A DNA stretch of 64,000 nt from Branchinecta lynchi (Eukaryota; Arthropoda; Branchiopoda; Anostraca; Branchinectidae). The DNA lies in the NCBI GenBank assembly GCA_023053575.1, contig JAKZAP010000001.1, forward strand, positions 12,416,849-12,480,848. The letters run 5' to 3'. The translations under genes were made by a program, and so were the position numbers. This document shows, piece by piece, positions 1 to 11,681 of the stretch (positions are counted from its first letter, which is position 1; each line of letters starts with the position of its first letter). The notes under the pieces were generated by a model. The model saw only the letters and a list, made by a program, of their open reading frames with translations. It had not been told where the DNA came from and searched no databases.

Positions 1-300
1 CATCTGTCTCACGAAAAAGGTCGAAGGAACAACATCTTTCAACTATGCAATCTATTACGGACAATAACTATTATCTAGTTAACTTTTCTAATAATATTTA
101 CCTCCTTTAATCTTTTGCATAATTCAATAATTGTTTAAAGTCAACCATTCAAATACTTTCTACATTTTCCCAACTTTCTCGATACTATCTTACGAATGCA
201 TTCACGGCTTATTACAATTCTGTATAAGTCTGTGACATCAGAATCCCAGAATAAGTAGTTGACCATTCCCTCTAGCGATGGTTAACACCTTCGTCTGGAT

Positions 301-648
301 CAGAGCAAAATAACACTAAGGAGTAGCATCAAGACTTGAAAAAGTGACACACATTCGAATAGCAGCGACACTAGCACCACTAGCGATACAGAAGGTCAGT
401 ACTGAAACTCAATCTGTCGTGCACCAGAGCTGGCTCCGATAACTCTATAGTCCGAACAGAGCAAAAAAATGTTACAACCCCCTGTTTCCTCGATGTGTGT
501 AGACCGTTATCAGCTGCACTAGTAATTTCTAAACCCACAAGTTTGTCTAGCTTTAAATGTCGCAAGTTGAGGCGTTACAATAATGGCCCGTTTGCGAAAC
601 AAGGAAAGCATAGGTCTTGGCGCTGCTCCCTAGTGTTATTTTGCTCTG
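301..648. mobile_element. hAT-like MITE (CAGAGCAAAAT family), copy 1
   Basis: Terminal inverted repeats start CAGAGCAAAATAACACTA on both ends (about 25 bp). The flanks are GTCTGGAT (293-300) and ATCTGGAT (649-656), an 8-bp duplication with one mismatch. No transposase frame. 8-bp duplications and CAGRG-type ends are the hAT pattern. Confidence 0.8.
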
Positions 649-1239
649 ATCTGGATTTATTAGAGAGCTACTCTGGATTACATTAGGATACATTACTCTG
701 GATTACAAAGCATTACGACCTGAAGTGCCGGAAAGGGTTCTTGTACTTGACAGCTGGATTCCTTTCATTTAATTCATACTAAAATTAGTTTTAGTGCTAT
801 AGAACTGCGCGACTCTTTTCGCCTTCCAGATGATATTCTTCTCAGTTGTTGACGAGAAGGTCTATACACCAGATTAGCTCTTTTTTGTCCGCTAGATGTG
901 CTAGCATACAGTAAACAACGACACGTTACTATATTTGTACGACACGTAACCTATTTGTGGGTCTACCCAATTCTGTTCTGTGAAACATCATCAAGTGCGC
1001 CGATTGTGGCTTCCGACTTCAGCGCTGAGTGCTGGTTGGCTTTTCCACGGGGCTAACGCGCTACTCGGTATGCTGCGAAAGCCTAATCGCTAATTCAGCC
1101 TTCAGATAAATTATACCAAGATCTCAAGTGTGATTGTTATTAGTAGAGTGTTCCTTGGAACAATCCACTATTGCGAGCGCTGTAGCAGCTTTCAGCTTAC
1201 GGTTTTGGTTTTCACCGTATTTTCTGAAGCTCATAACTA

Positions 1240-1800
1240 GTGAATCAGTCCAAGTATCAAGTTCAAACTTGGTACACTTGTGGGTATTGGGGTCTAGATG
1301 TGCCGTTTGGGAGTAAGGGGCCAGGAGTAAAGGAATCAACAGGTACAAGTCGAAACTTGTGTAGGTTTGTGAGCATTGGGGTCCTTTTTTCCTTTTTGTG
1401 GGTCCCAAACCCCAGCCCCACTTGGTTCATGGGCAATTGGGTTCAGATTGTCCTTTTTAATGTTTTTAAGACAAGGCGGTGAAATTCCTTTGTGCTTTTG
1501 GATCATAAGGGTTGGGGATATATATATCCCCAATATATATATCCCCATACCCACCCTCCCCGGGGGGAGAGTTGACCCCCCACCCTCCCCGTTCATGGGC
1601 AAGTGGGCCCAATTCGCCCATGAGTTAAGTTTTCAACCCTTAGCTGGGATCAAACTCTGAGCTGGTATAGACGAGGATATTTTGGTTGAGATATGCAATT
1701 TAATGGGTCCCGATCCCCCCCCCCCCTCCCGTTCATGGGTAACTGGGCCCAGATTTCCCATGAGTTACGTTCGTCTATGACATGTCTCGAGTTCAACTCT
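1240..1800. repeat. Degenerate tandem repeat
   Basis: The marker GTTCATGGGCAAxTGGG recurs at about 1427, 1591 and 1732, the last two followed by GCCCATGAGTTA-like text. CTTGTGGGTATTGGGGTC-like text recurs upstream (1275, 1362). ORFs here on both strands are by-products. Confidence 0.5.
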
Positions 1801-2547
1801 TGTATACTTGTGGGTGTGTATGTATAGATGCAGATTTTGTAACAGCAACAAATAAGATCATGCGGCGTACCTCAATCCTTAATGATCAGTTTTGTCATAT
1901 GATCGATGATATGCTGTTCTTAATGAGCCTGTGACAAAGGGGGGTATTAGGCTGCTACGATTTGGTTTAGATAGATAGATAGATATTTAATGCATAAAAG
2001 CCAACAAGGACCATAGCACTACAACAACAAAAGAAAAAATATATAACAACAAAAACACTATGCCAATATTTAAATTTACAGGGATATACAATTTTTTCCT
2101 GTGTGCTAACCCTATCCGGAGGAACCTTCCAAACATTTATTGCACTGTTATTTACCTTGCTAATGGAAGGAGATTTAAGGGGTCGTACTGGCTAGCAAGA
2201 CGTTCAACATTGAAACTGAAACCATTCTTGCAAGATCTAGAAGATCTTCTTTGGATTTCTAAATGCGGTTTGTTTACATTAAAAGCATTTCTGATTATTG
2301 GGGATGGGAAATATCTTGGTTCTAACGCTGTTTGCTTATAAGATGTGATTATGGAATGGATTTGAGGCTAAATCCGTCGAAAACGTATTGGAGAATCGCT
2401 CAAATGTCTTCGAGGAATCGGTGTTTGCATTCGAGAATCGTAAAAAATTCTTCTGTCAGTTTTCGAGAAACTATCAAAAGTATTTCAGAAAAGATAAAAA
2501 GTATTCGAGAATGTCTTAAAAGTATTTGAAATTTAAATTCGGTATCC

Positions 2548-3190
2548 CCACAGCTGGCGGATCTGGTCCGGAAGTACAACGGGACATATGAGGCATGTGT
2601 TCTTCCGACATATCAAGTTTCATTCAGATCCTATCACCCGTTCGAAAGTTACGCATGCCTCAATATCCAGATTCCCCCTACCCCCACGATGGTCAAATGC
2701 GGGAAGTGACTATTTCCAAGTCAGTTTTGTCGGGTCCCTGTTATGCCTGCCAAGCTTCATCATCCTAGCACATCTGAAATACTTTAACCCGTGACAACCG
2801 GAATTCCGGGATCCAGCCTATACCCCCCCCCCCTCCCCAGTGCCCGAATCCGTTCCGGTTATGTCAACGATGTATCAAGGATATGTCGGATCCCCCACAG
2901 CTGTCGGATCAGGTTCGGAAGTAAAATGGGATATGCGAGGCATGTTTTCTTCCCACATATCAAGTTTCATTCAGATCCGGCCCCCCGTTCGAAAGTTACG
3001 CACGCCTCAATATTCCAGATTCCCCCTCCCTCCACTCCCGCCACGATGGTCAGATCGGGGAAGTGACTATTTCTAAGTCAGTTTGGTCGGGTCCCTGATA
3101 TGCCTGCCAAGTTTTATCATCCTAGCACATCTGGATCCGACCGACCGACGGAAAAGTAATCGGTATTTGGCACTGGCCGGAAAGACCAAA
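2548..3190 (-). repeat. Family B fragment with opening hairpin
   Basis: Two units in reverse (CGTTCGAAAGTTACGCATGC, TCATCCTAGCACATCTG), ending in CCGACCGACGGAAAAGTAAT and the decayed hairpin TTTGGCACTGGCCGG near 3185. Confidence 0.6.
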
Positions 3191-3439
3191 GATTTTGATA
3201 TGATCACAAATATTAAATATGAATTGGACTACCCGATCCAAACAAGCGAATCTTGTAGACTCCCGGTCTTCGCCAAACCGCTTTAACATTTTGCTATAAC
3301 CAATAACCAAGTTCAGATATGGATTCAGCATGTATGTTTACTCCAACATTTCATCTCTAATCGACTTCAGGCCAACTTGACCACTTGACCAAATTCCTCC
3401 TTTTAGCAGCAGGCTGCTTACTCTTGGTGAACTGCATGC

Positions 3440-3940
3440 TGGGCAAATGAGCTGGTGACATTGAGAGGCGAACCTTTTGATCCAAATTTCTGGGTTTTGG
3501 CAAATTTTGCCAGGTTAGCCGTCAAGGACAAAACTGGATTCTCCTTACCCCGATACCGAATCTCTAATCGATCTCTAATCGTCGAAAGCTGCAATTACAG
3601 CATGTCTCCTCACTCTATATCGACTATATCGTTCGGTTTTAACACTCCGTGCCAAATTTCCGGTTCTGGCCCGGTTCTGGGTCAACTACCTGTCCGGCAA
3701 GAAAAAAATTTTCACGTTCGGATTCAGTACGTCTCCTTACAATCTAATCAACTTCGGAATAAAATTCAACTTTTCACAAATTTTCCGGCTTTTCCAGATT
3801 CCTGGTGAACCACTTGTATGGTAAGAAAATAAATTCCGTATTCGGTTTCAGCATGTCTCCTTACCGTTCAATCAAACCTCTAATCAACTTCACATTAATC
3901 TTTAGTTTTTCACAAATTTTCCGTTTTTTTCCGTGTTCCG
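3440..3940 (-). repeat. Family A fragment
   Basis: Three array units with CAGCATGTCTCCT and CCGGATTC-like motifs in reverse orientation, not flanked by the element ends. Confidence 0.6.
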
Positions 3941-4125
3941 GGAAGAGAGAGAGAGACAAATTTAATATTTAATGGAATTTAAAAAAAAAATTAATATCAT
4001 AACAGACCTGCCACTTGAAAATCCATACAGATTTGTTTGTGACAGGACTCAATAATTTAATCACTTAGCATAATTATATTGGGAACAAAAAAGAAAAGGG
4101 AAAAAAATAATTCAATACTATACAT

Positions 4126-5163
4126 CAGAGATGGGGGAATCCGAATCCGGATTCGTATTCGAATCCAGGATTCGTCCTTTTGGTCGGATTCAAATCCAAA
4201 TTCGAGTCTTCTGCTTGTCAGGCTGGATTCGGATTCGGACTCGGATTCCAAACCCTCAATCGTACGAATCCGCTCAAATTCCTGGACTTCATCCTTCCAG
4301 TTCCCGTTTTCCCAATTTTTACACAGTGTGCCTAGGCAATCCAAATTTTTGGTCTCCACCCCCAACCGTCCTCAGTTGTCTATCACGTTATCTGATTACC
4401 TTAGATATTAGTGCTTTTTTTTTTTTTTTTTTTTTTTCTAATAAATACCACCTCCACTCCACTCAGTGACGCAACTTTCTTTATCATCACAACTCAAATT
4501 TCTTATCTCTATACGTCAACTACACTTTACTCTTACACTAGATTCTAATTATAATTTATTTCTTACTTTAAATTATTATCAATCTTTTAATTTTATTTGA
4601 GCAGTTAAAACAATTACACTCAGAATAGCCGTATCCTACAATCAAAACTATATCATTCACATTAAAGTAATGGCTCAGCCGGTATCACAGGGTGCCCTTC
4701 CAGCATAGGGCACCCCTTCCACTGTGACCAAAATTACCAAAAATAAATAAAAACCTTTTTTTTTCTTTTCGGCTCTTCTTAACCAGAACAACAATCCAAC
4801 CTCCCAAACCACCCAATAAATGCCCTAAAAATAAAATACTCTATCTGAACAATATTTCAAAACAACTATGGAACAATACATCATAAATCATACATAGATA
4901 GAGGATTTTATTCCCCATTTTTTCCCATTTATTCATCTATAACCCCTTTTAACTGCTCAAATTTAACAAACAAAAACACAAATTCAAAATTCTATTTACA
5001 AAATCAGTGCTTTTTGTCACCTCTGATTTTAAACCATAACCTATGTACATGATTTGATTTTTATTAAGGTAGGATTCGAATCGGGATTTGGAATCGGATT
5101 CGTACCTAGCCCTGGATTCGGATTCGGATTCGAATCCTTTCATGATCGGATTCGCCATCTCTG
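4126..5163. mobile_element. hAT-like non-autonomous element with GGATTC-rich ends
   Basis: The ends are CAGAGATGG...GAATCCGA and its complement. An exact 8-bp duplication CTATACAT flanks it (4118-4125, 5164-5171). Just inside each end are degenerate GGATTC/GAATCC tandem repeats (4138-4265, 5070-5158), a subterminal repeat layout usual for transposase-binding sites. The middle is A+T-rich with a run of about 26 T at 4413-4438 and no ORF. Confidence 0.82.
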
Positions 5164-5409
5164 CTATACATGCGCAACCACATAAAGATGATAACGAAAA
5201 ATTCAATGTTATAGACAATTAGAATACAATTAAACCTCGTGGCAATCCAGAACCGGTTCGTACCTAAGGTAACCCTCTCTCGCCACCCATTTATACTCAT
5301 CAATAAACTTCTTATTTTAAACGAACATACACTCTCGGCCATCCTAGTGCTCTCCGGCAGATTATTCTATACTTAAACACCCACATTTCTAAACACAAAA
5401 CTAGACCGT

Positions 5410-5715
5410 GAAGTATGTATGGGGAACTACTTGTCCGACGAGAAAATAATTTCCTTACCCCTAAACCGACTATCTCATTAGCTTTTAAAAAATATGTTTG
5501 TCACCCCTTAATTTGAAACCCCTGCCCCACCCTGAATGTAGGGCCACAGAGCCCACCTTCGAGCTTGACCTATACTTCGACCCAAAGAGTCCTCATGCCA
5601 AGTTTCAATAAAATATCTGAAGCCCTTTGACAGTTATCATGCTAACAGACGGACAGACGGACAACTTTTACGAAATCATACGTATCCCGTCACTTACGTT
5701 CTGGGATCCCAAAAA
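5410..5715 (-). repeat. Family A fragment with its GGGATCCC end
   Basis: Contains GGGGAACTACTTGTCCGACG and GACAGACGGACAGACGGAC, and ends TTCTGGGATCCCAAAAAG near 5715. This is the same end that opens A cores elsewhere. Confidence 0.6.
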
Positions 5716-5804
5716 GTAGGTCGAACGAGGCTTAATTTTTGGCAAAAAATTAACGAAGAATTAACCATCTACAGCTCGACAGGTTTTAAAAATGAACTAG
5801 ACAT

Positions 5805-7553
5805 ACGTTGCCTGGCCAACGTGAAGTATTGTGACAACCTTTGTCCGGCTTCGCCGACTAAAGTGTTGCGAGAGCAACACTTTGGTTTTGTTTCCTCACT
5901 GTCGGTTAAATCGGGTTAAATGCTGAAGTTGTCAACTTATCGAAGCCTTTAAAACGGTATGTTTTAAAAAGAATCATCACATGATCAAAAGCTTGTAAAA
6001 ACAACAAAATAATATCGGGAGAAGGGATAATTGACTTTGCAGTCAGTTGAACTTTATCCTTTTCAATCGTAGACATCGTGACGGATAAAAACTTGAAACA
6101 ATATCTTATATAATCTAGTTATTATTATAAATGTATCCGTAACTTTTCAGGATTAAAATACTGTAGATGACACTATTAATTATTACGAAACTACCTCAGT
6201 GTTTTACATTTTCGTTTGTACCCGTTGCGTAAACAGTTAATCCTAGGTTACAGCGATAGACCATCGATACAAACTTTTTTACCGTCAGATTTATAGAAAT
6301 CGAATACAAGGTGCACCAATTTACAAAAGTTCTAGCCCCTCGTGAACCAATTCTTTCTTACATCAGGTTCACAGATAACAATAATGGGTACACCAGCTAG
6401 CAAAAGTTGCAAGCCCCTCATCCCTGAAGATGATTTTAGCATTACAGCCGATTATTCTTACAAGTCCCTTGCATGTCTTACAATTGGGAACCAAATTGTT
6501 CTTACCATCGAATACACTGGAAACAAATAACAGGTACACCAACTAGCAAAAGCTGCAAATCCTCATTGCCGAATATGATTATGAGCTAACAGTCGACTGT
6601 TGCTTACAAGTCCCCTACATGTCTCACAACTGGTATCGCCTATTCTTGGATTCAGTGTGTACCTTACTACTGAAGTGATCAATCCCTTGAAATTTTCAAA
6701 CTGGTGTATCTCATCAAGGAATTTTTGTACCAAAAATGGATATCATTCAGCTCATCAACCGCTATCGACTGCCGTCGAGAAAAAAAATTCTACCTGTCTT
6801 AGTTCAAAAGTTGACTTTTTTGCCGTAGGCCAACTTTCTAACGTCACTACTTAGAAAGGAGCAAAGGATAAGCTCTAGTTTCTTTAGCAGTGAGAGAACT
6901 TTTAAAGTTTAAGAGGTACGTCTGATACCATTTCTCTACCGCAAACCAAAGTGCAAAAAAACGAATGATAAACTCAGCTGAAATCGCGAACGGACATGGG
7001 TAGAAACAATAGATGGCAGCAATTTCGGACCCGTGGGAAAAAGCCACTTTTTTGTTTCTGTAGATTTTTATATTTATCACTCAAAGAAGATATGTTGGCT
7101 GTGGGGCCGGGTAACTGCCATATTTAACACTTATAGATTTTAGTCCATCTTCAATTTGAAACTGGTGCCTGCCTGCCTGCTTGCGTGCTAGAACGGAGCT
7201 TTCCACTCGAAAGCAGAAACATGGTTTGATGAAACGAAAGGTTCGCTACACAACTTCAGATAGTCCTCTCTGACATAGGCTATATCTCCACTTCACTTCG
7301 CACACCGTAGGCTCTGGCTCGAGGACAAGCAAAAACCATCCTTATTGGCCCCAGGCAAGAGTTCTACGGAGCTTTCCAAAATGTAATGTCATATTCATCA
7401 ATCCGGCCTAAGGTAAACATTTTCCGTAAAAACCACACAGGTCAGACCCTTACCAGTTACCAAGAATAAAATGAAATCGGCGGCATAGGAAAAAAAAAAC
7501 AAAACAAGAAAAACGAGGACAAAACCAAAGTGTTGCTCTCGCAACACAATAAA
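5805..7553 (+). mobile_element. Family C element, copy 1
   Basis: Outer hairpin ACGTTGCCTGGCCAACGT (about 5805-5822), then the palindrome GTGTTGCGAGAGCAACAC (5863-5880) followed by TTTGGTTTTGT. At the other end GAGGACAAAACCAAAGTGTT and GCTCTCGCAACAC close it at 7547, followed by AATAAA. About 1.7 kb, no ORF of note. Confidence 0.7.
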
Positions 7554-8000
7554 TGCATATTGCAGATGCATGAGTAGCTCTGTAACTGCTACGTTCTACG
7601 AGTAAGAGTTATTAAAGTTAACGTATTAACTTTGCGATTTAAAATTAGCTGAAATCAGAAACAGCATAGGCTACTTGCACAACTTCCCGAACTTTCCTTC
7701 TGATAAACAACTGTTCCTTTTGGGTTTCTGTCTTCCTTTAGTAACCTTGAAACCTTTGATGGACTAGCCTTGCAGAAATCTGGGAATGATTTCCCGCTCA
7801 TTGCGTATAAATCGGTTTATGTAGCAATAATCAGTTTCTGATTGAACTTAGTGGAGGCCCTTAGGCAGTCAATATTTGCGATTATCTCATATGACGTTGC
7901 AGGGACTAGGAAGTCTCGCGACACCAAATCACAGAAAGCTTCGCATCTGTAAGTCTCGTGAGGGCTCCTTAATGAGACATTTTGCTGAAATTTCTACCAG

Positions 8001-8109
8001 ACATACAAGATACTGCTAATAAGTCTATTCCGAGAAAAATATCGTTGATCACCTTCAAAGACACTGTCGAGATAGATAACTACAAATTTGTCAAGTCTAC
8101 TACTCGATG
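8001..8109 (+). CDS. Possible exon upstream of the synaptotagmin-like exons
   Basis: An acceptor-like TTTCTACCAG ends at 8000 and a donor GTAAAG starts at 8110. Between them one frame is open for 35 codons (IQDTANKSIPRKISLITF then KDTVEIDNYKFVKSTTR). The other two frames contain stops. It ends in phase 2 and so cannot join directly to the 9353 exon, which needs phase 0; another exon would be required between them. No C2 motif is visible. It could be linker sequence of the same gene or chance. Confidence 0.3.
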
Positions 8110-8844
8110 GTAAAGACCTTTGCTATTGTACATTACATAGACACAGTTTCCACCGAAACAGTTTAGAAATTGTAATTTCTTTAAGAACTGATGTTGTTGG
8201 TATTTTATGCGTTGTTGCGTGTCCCCGAAACGGGATGGGGTCAGAGTGCCTACTCGCTTATTTTAAAATATTGGCTGTAATAAACGCTTTCTATAGAACC
8301 AGAATCAGTCTTCCTCATGTGAATGTGAGAGGAACCACCTGTTGCCGTGGAAGCCAGGTGGCAGCGATAGAAGGAGACGATCCTGGATTGTCCCAGCCAT
8401 GATATCTTGGATAAAAGTTCCTATTTTCCAAGCTAGCATATAGAGCGAGGGTTAATCACGCAAGAGGCGAGGCAAGAGGCTACCGACGAAGCTTTGAAAT
8501 ATGTGCACGCTAGGATTAGCGCTGACGCAGACGGTGGTGCATTCACTCTCGAATGAGGGGAAACAAATGTTATTGGACAAGCCCGAAGTCATGGATTCAC
8601 TTTCAATACTTCCCAAAAATCGGCAGTGCCACGGCTGACTGATTAAAACAACTAGCGTCGCAGTGGCCTACCGATTCTTCTTAGAACGAAGAGCCCCCAC
8701 TTACGTAGACTGAAAACTGATAGACTGACTGCAGGATTGATATTTGTTGATAGATGTTGATAGATACATGAATTGTTTATAGAGGGATTAGAAGTAACAA
8801 GTAAAGACCCAGCAAAGACTATAATATAGAGGCCTTGGTTAAAC

Positions 8845-9049
8845 CCAGGGTTGGTCACCAAAAGTAACTTCGTACACCCTGGAAAGTAACCCAAAAGTAT
8901 CTCAAAGTAACCCAATGTAACCTAATGTAACCCAATGCAATGTAACCCAAATTAACCCAATGTAACCAAACGTAGCCCAAAGTAACACTGAGTAACGCAA
9001 AGTATCCTGAAGTAACTCGTACACCCTAGTTCTTAGTGACCAACCCTGG
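8845..9049. mobile_element. hAT-like MITE (CCAGGGTTGGTCAC ends), copy 1
   Basis: The ends are CCAGGGTTGGTCAC and GTGACCAACCCTGG. An exact 8-bp duplication GGTTAAAC lies at 8837-8844 and 9050-9057. The interior is a run of degenerate AAGTAACCCA units. It lies in the intron or upstream DNA about 300 bp before the C2B exon at 9353. Confidence 0.85.
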
Positions 9050-9352
9050 GGTTAAACAGACCTGATAATTTAATCTGGGAGCGTGCTCACCTGGTGCTGA
9101 TCAAATGAAGTTATAATCGTTCAGAACTAATTTTTGAATCCCTAATTTAAACCTTTCCACCGATATTGTTTTTTCTCGGAACCGATAGATTTGTCGTAAT
9201 CCCTATCTGTTCTTCTTCGTATTTTTCGTGATTTAAGTGGACAACAAAAATAATGGGCATGAAGAATAAGTTTCGCGCATGACCCTATTGTTCTTACATT
9301 CTTCAGATTAGCTTGTCCGCCATATTTGTAATCGAGACGTATTGCATTCCAG

Positions 9353-9557
9353 ACCGCTGCAAAGGACTCCCCTGATACATTCACGAAGGTTGTCCTTGTA
9401 AATCAGACAAAAATAATGAAATCAAAGAAGACGAACGTCGTTAAGAACTCTTCCGAGCCGTGCTACAATGAAAGCTTCCAGTTTCGGCTGACGAAGGAGC
9501 AAGCTGAATCTACAAGTATCTCGATATCTGTCCACGAGTCTCCATATCACGCTAGAG
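9353..9557 (+). CDS. Synaptotagmin-like C2B exon (middle of the domain)
   Basis: This exon has 205 nt: 68 codons and one base. The acceptor is ATTGCATTCCAG ending at 9352 and the donor is GTATTG from 9558. It encodes TAAKDSPDTFTKVVLVNQT, then KIMKSKKTNVVK, then CYNESFQFRLTKEQAE and SISISVHESPYHAR. These correspond to the xSDPYVKVYL strand, the polybasic strand KRxKKKKT, the PxFNExFxF strand and loop 3 of synaptotagmin C2 domains. Loop 3, where Ca2+-binding copies have a DxD pair, reads HESPYHARD, so this domain probably does not bind Ca2+ normally. Synaptotagmins sit on vesicle or plasma membranes. Which paralogue this is cannot be told from half a domain. The first half of the domain must be encoded upstream and was not found. 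Confidence 0.8.
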
Positions 9558-9622
9558 GTATTGTAGGGGCTGTTTCTTTGTCTTGACGACTTTCCCACTC
9601 AAAGGATCGATCCGATTGACTT

Positions 9623-10685
9623 GGGGTTCGTTCCAGCTTGGCCCGAAAGTTACTAAATAGTTACTTTTCAGTCACTTTCACCGTTCCAGCTTGTCAAAAA
9701 GTTACGGGGAGCACAAGGAAGAGCGTTACTTCGAAGTAACATTTTGTAAAAATAGTACCCGACCGTCTTTAGCGCTTCCACTTTCCAAGAGCCGTCTCGA
9801 GAGGTGAACTCGGGGCAGCAAAGTGGGACAAGGTGTAATTGCAAAGGTGAACAGGACATTATTGTGTGATTTTCAGCTGTACTTGGCCTTTAGCTTCTCG
9901 TCAAATATGATGCGCTGATTACCCCCCCCCAAAAAAAAAAAAATTCCAGTAAACATCGTTGATGGTTTACTGGTCAGTCTGGTGACTTGATTGGGACTGT
10001 GGCAGGAATGACATTCAAATGTCTGTAATTCAGATGGCAATTTTTCACTATAATTTATTAAATTTTCAAATGAAACTTTAATAATAATATATATTAAATT
10101 CATCACATTTATTTAGAGGTGAAAACTTTTCTGTTGCTTTGTATTATTTATAATTATTGTCATTATTACTGTATACACTGTAGGAGAAGAAGCTAAAAAT
10201 CTATCTAATGAACCTTGTTAACCACCTATAACATCATTGGGTTTCAGATTATAGAATCTGGGCGTTCATTCCTGATAAGGACTGCTAAAAAATTTGCACG
10301 GGAATAAGAAAGACTGTTTCTATTCCGGCTAGGAAACATTTATGTAACAATAAGGATTTAGTGACCAAAAAGACACAACCGGAATAAAGATAAAGAATTA
10401 ACGGACATAGTCAATGTCACGGCTCCATTTACAAGCCTGAAGCACTAGCTCCTCTTCTCCTTCACTTGAAGAAACTGTTGCGAACTAATTATCAAGCCAC
10501 TATTGTGCAAACAATCAATTTTTTATCTCTTAATCCTTCCCCATGCAGTACCCATCTCTTCTTGCGTTCAAGAAACACGCGTTATCTCATCCCTTAGTAA
10601 CTTCGTCCGTTACAGGTAGTAGTTAATTTGTGACGTCGCACGTAGTTACTCCGAAGTAACTACGGAGAGGAGCTGGAACGCACCC
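9623..10685. mobile_element. Candidate TIR element with GGGTKCGTTCCAGCT ends
   Basis: The left end is GGGTTCGTTCCAGCTT; the right end read inward is GGGTGCGTTCCAGCTCC. Both sides have AGTTACTT/AAGTAACT motifs close by. No clean target duplication (TTGACTTG versus TTGATGTA). It fills most of the intron between the two synaptotagmin-like exons. It contains a C8-A13 run near 9924-9945. Confidence 0.55.
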
Positions 10686-11553
10686 TTGATGTACACCGTA
10701 CACCAAGAGGCGTTGAGGTTCATCGTAAGCTTCGGCTTTTGGTTCTAGCCGTCTCCGTTAGACGACACACAGCTACGTGAAAAACCTTGCGGGCTCTACT
10801 GTGGACAGATAGAAAATTGAACTGGCCTGAAAAGAAAATGGATTTCCAGCCATGACGTATTAAGCTCCCTCTAGATGGGAGTGCTAAATGCTATACCAAG
10901 TGACTATAATTGAATCGGGTCCGAGTCTAGTATACACAATCGAGTACGCGTGGAGTAGATTTTTTTTTTAGTGGTGGGGGGGGGGGCAAAGCCTATTATA
11001 ATAGTATTGGTAGAAATAAAGGTAGAGCAGAAAGTCCACAAGAATTACCATGCGTTCGGATAAATTAGTGCCAATCACTTTCATGTCCCTAGAAGATCTT
11101 GCAAGTGCTCCCTGTCCCTATATGTATTTCTATTCCCTATATATATATTAGGGAATAGAAATATTCTGAGCAAATAAGCCGCCAGTTATTCGGTGAACGA
11201 TGATGTTATGTTCCGATCAGTTACGACTTCGGAAAATCACTATCAGTATCTTAAAGTTGTCCCTGATTAGTTTTATGGTTGAAATGTTTCAATATCGTAA
11301 CTAGTCGTCGGCCTGTCTAGTGTTTTTGTTTCTTTCACTATCGTTCGATAACTTGAATCGTACAGACGAGGACGATTGTCGCAGGATCATTGGTTTCCAG
11401 GCGCAAAAAAAGGATTGAATTGCGGATCAACGCGGAAAACGCTCCTGAAAAAATCAAAGAGTATGATACCTTTCTTCTTGCATTTTCCAGGTATGTATTT
11501 AGGCTGACAGAGCATTGGAAAATGTCTTGTTCATTCCGACCTTTAACTTGCAG

Positions 11554-11681
11554 ATCCACCTATTGGACGACTCGTTCTTGGTGGTTTCATGTTTGCCCGC
11601 GGGAGAGGTCTGGCTCACTGGAGCGAAGTGATGGCCCGTCCGAAGGAGCACATTCAGAGGTGGCATCCTCTGCCCAGCTAA
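11554..11681 (+). CDS. Synaptotagmin-like C2B last exon, WHxL tail and stop
   Basis: This exon has 128 nt. The acceptor is TTTAACTTGCAG ending at 11553. The first two bases complete the split Asp codon of the 9353-9557 exon. It then encodes PPIGRLVLGGFMFARGRGLA, HWSEVMARPKEHIQ, RWHPLPS and TAA at 11679-11681. IGxxxLG, the HW-x-(D/E)M helix and the final WHxL motif are standard at the C-terminus of synaptotagmin C2B domains. Joining in the only phase that fits gives a domain of normal spacing, which supports both splice sites. A possible poly(A) signal AATAAA lies at 12635-12640. Confidence 0.85.

Noticed and set aside
4057..4469. ORFs rich in SESES or RIRIRI
   Set aside because: Produced by GGATTC/GAATCC repeats inside the hAT-like element at 4126-5163.
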